In this document: positions 61,969 to 64,000 of the stretch, piece by piece
Layout of the letters: each line of letters begins with the position of its first letter
How positions within the stretch are numbered: position 1 is the first letter of the stretch
NCBI RefSeq assembly: GCF_030435805.1
Contig: NC_081305.1
Span: 54,284,001 to 54,348,000 of the forward strand
Direction of reading: 5' to 3'
DNA: 64,000 nucleotides
Origin: Mustela lutreola
Lineage: Eukaryota; Chordata; Mammalia; Carnivora; Mustelidae
The notes under the pieces: generated by a model
Told to the model about the DNA's origin: nothing
Seen by the model: only the letters and a program-made list of their open reading frames with translations
Database searches by the model: none
Position numbers and translations under genes: made by a program

Positions 61969-64000
61969 GTGGTGTGGTTGCTGATTTTACTGTCTGCCTT
62001 TTGTTCTCAAATTCATAAAGGTAGGAGGTGCGATACCCACTCTGAGGCCTACAGAGTGGACGGTGAGGTCACTGAAACCTACAGAGATCAGGTAATTTGG
62101 GGGCAGAAACGGGTCTGTGCCCTTCTCCACCAGCCCCACGATGCCCTCCTGGCAGCGGCGCTTCTCTCTCGACGTTCCCTGCCCGGTTAGGGCGCCCTCT
62201 GCTGCTCACCCAGAGAGTTACCCAGATGGCGGTACCACCTGTGTCCTCCTTCCATTACTCTACTTCAACCCGTTCGCTTCCACACCAGCTGCGCCCTGAC
62301 ACCTGGTTCCCACCCTGCTACTCAGAAGCCAGTCTCTCCGACAGTCTCGCTACACAGGGATGATAAAAGGCAAAGAATTATTACTATTATCCCTGTTGTT
62401 CTTACCCATGTTATTGTTAATGTTATTTTCCCATTCCACTTCATTCTTCCCTGGGAGCTGGGGCGGGGGAGGGTCCTGCCTCCTATCCTCTCTATCCAGT
62501 TCACATGGCACCCGCATGAAAATGTAGACCATCTCAGGGTTGCTCCAATTGACAACTTCATGGCTCTCCCTGAGGGTCTGATGCACCTGGGGTGATAGGT
62601 TTGCCCACATGGGACCACAGGGACCAGGCTGAGGCGTCAGGGTTCCACCTGGTTTACAGGTGTGGAACCCTGATCTCCACAAGGATCCCAGGTTGGCATT
62701 CCCTGTGGTCTCTGGGCCTGGTAAACATCTTCCAGTGTTCACTCTGGCTGTCCCGGGCAGAACCTTGCCCTGGGAGGGCCTGTGACATTTTGCTGTCTTG
62801 ATAAAAAGGTACAAAGCTGGGCTCTAGAAGAAGATTGAGGGCTCCTTGGGAGGCCTCCTCAGGCTGCCACCCACACCCAGCTGAGCTCGGGTGTTGGCTT
62901 ATGGGAATGAGAGTGAGCCTATGAGCCCAAAGTATGTTCCAAGCCTGCTGCTTTCTCCTGAGCGTAGGGCCCTCCTGAGGATGTCACTTCCTTAAATGCT
63001 CAGATTCTTGCTGTGAACTCTGGATGAAACCAGTTTTTCCATATCGGTCCTGATTGCTTGGACCAAGCATTACTGTCCATGTACAGTCTGGACACAAGGG
63101 AAGGACATTCTTCTGCAGTGGCTTGGCATAAAGCTCTGTTGGATAGGGATGCTTTGTGTCAAGTGATGTCAAATAGATTCAATCAGATGGCCTCTGTGCC
63201 AGAGCTTGCTGGCTTCCTCCCATTAACCAACCCCCTTTTACCTTAATAAGGAAAAAGAAAGGTAATAAGGATACAAGATCTTAATTAATGAGATTTATAG
63301 GATAATTGTTATTAGGTCATACAACCGAAGTGTTTTTTAAATATCTATAAACTCAGTTTAAAATGTTTATTTTTTCCCAAAGAGTTTAGTGAAACATTAT
63401 AAAAGGATTTTCAATTATGCCATTAGGAATTAACATGTCCTGTAATGGTCAGTGTGGGAGACATTGTTGGCAGTCATTTATACATGTGACCTTATTGAAA
63501 GCTCACAGCAGTCCTATGGAGAGAAAAGGCTTCATATCCTCACATTACAAGTGGAGACAGTGAGGCATAGTTAGGGGGCATCCATACGTATGACCACCTT
63601 CACTTGTGACCCTATTGCAAGTTTAGGATACCAAGACCACTTCCTTCCAGTGGAAGGACTCACGTAACACACTAAAAGCTATTATCTTTGTGGTTAGGGA
63701 TGGTTACAGCTTGAGGATACAGATCAGTGTCAGTGAAAGGGAGGAAAGGGCATGGTCAGGGTCCAGGGGCTTCCACATGTCTCTCCAGTGGAGTTATGAG
63801 TCATGGACAGCATTACCTCCTCCCAGCACTGGTGTATGACAGTCTGCTGACCAGGGAAGCTCACCTGATACTGGTCTTCAGGGTTTTTATTGAGGCTCTT
63901 TCACACAGTTATGATTCACTACTCACATAGCTGACCTCAATCTCCTGCCTCTCCAGGGGCAGAGCAGATTTCATGTGACCCAAAGCCTTCATCATAATTT
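61968..64000. other. Unassigned right end
   Basis: A CpG-bearing stretch lies at 62150-62290 and a MIR-like core at about 63480-63575. The 154-codon minus-strand open frame at 62350-62814 is low in complexity (Asn and Pro runs) and resembles nothing known. Confidence 0.4.
62192..62207 (-). promoter_or_regulatory. CTCF-like motif, reverse
   Basis: On the minus strand gagcagcagagggcgc fits the CTCF core. With the forward motif at 59998 it forms a convergent pair 2.2 kb apart. Confidence 0.45.

Noticed and set aside
62350-62814. 154-codon minus-strand open frame
   Set aside because: Asn/Pro-rich with no recognisable domain or splice context; its length alone is not enough.

Overview
The window is mammalian nuclear DNA from a carnivoran. 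About 30 tRNA-derived CAN (SINEC) SINEs lie on both strands, with carnivore-type L1 3' ends and old L1, L2, MIR, MER5A and MaLR-like relics. SINE tails reading 'cctacttgtgatctct' hint at an arctoid such as a mustelid, but this is only a guess. There are no bacterial features. The genes are split into short exons with GT-AG junctions, which I placed by hand.

All recognisable genes belong to the CD33-related SIGLEC family and are read from the minus strand. Gene A (12480-20119, nine coding exons) encodes a V-set plus three C2-set Ig domains, a membrane segment and a tail with an ITIM and an ITIM-like motif; it resembles SIGLEC5. Gene B (29131-37393, seven exons, 364 codons plus stop) is a complete CD33-type gene: V-set, C2-set, 48-base linker exon, membrane exon and ITIM tail. 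Gene C (45681-49490, six exons) has almost the same V/C2/linker part as gene B. Its membrane exon is of a different type, with a lysine in the membrane like that of mouse CD33, and a stop comes 24 codons into the next exon, so its tail is short and has no ITIM. Gene D (58195-58647) is a decayed V-set relic.

The central observation is that B and C look like a paired inhibitory/activating CD33 receptor system. The two genes share a duplicated block (36130-44827 and 48225-55919) that begins about 16 bases beyond the linker exon, exactly where ectodomain and signalling module are separated. Inside it, a ~3 kb upstream tract (about 39285-42255 and 51113-54086) is nearly identical while its flanks differ by several percent, which suggests recent gene conversion. 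The V domains are the exception: they differ mainly in one loop.

Layout: 0-12 kb is repeat-rich, with a CpG-rich segment at 2.07-2.49 kb followed by six CCAAT-type boxes spaced about 31 bases apart (a candidate promoter) and a CTCF-like motif. 12.5-20.2 kb is gene A. 20-29 kb is repeats. 29-37.4 kb is gene B. 37.4-44.8 kb is upstream copy 1. 45.7-49.5 kb is gene C. 49.5-55.9 kb is upstream copy 2. 58.2-59.8 kb holds Siglec relics. 60-62.2 kb carries two convergent CTCF-like motifs. The rest is repeats and unassigned sequence.
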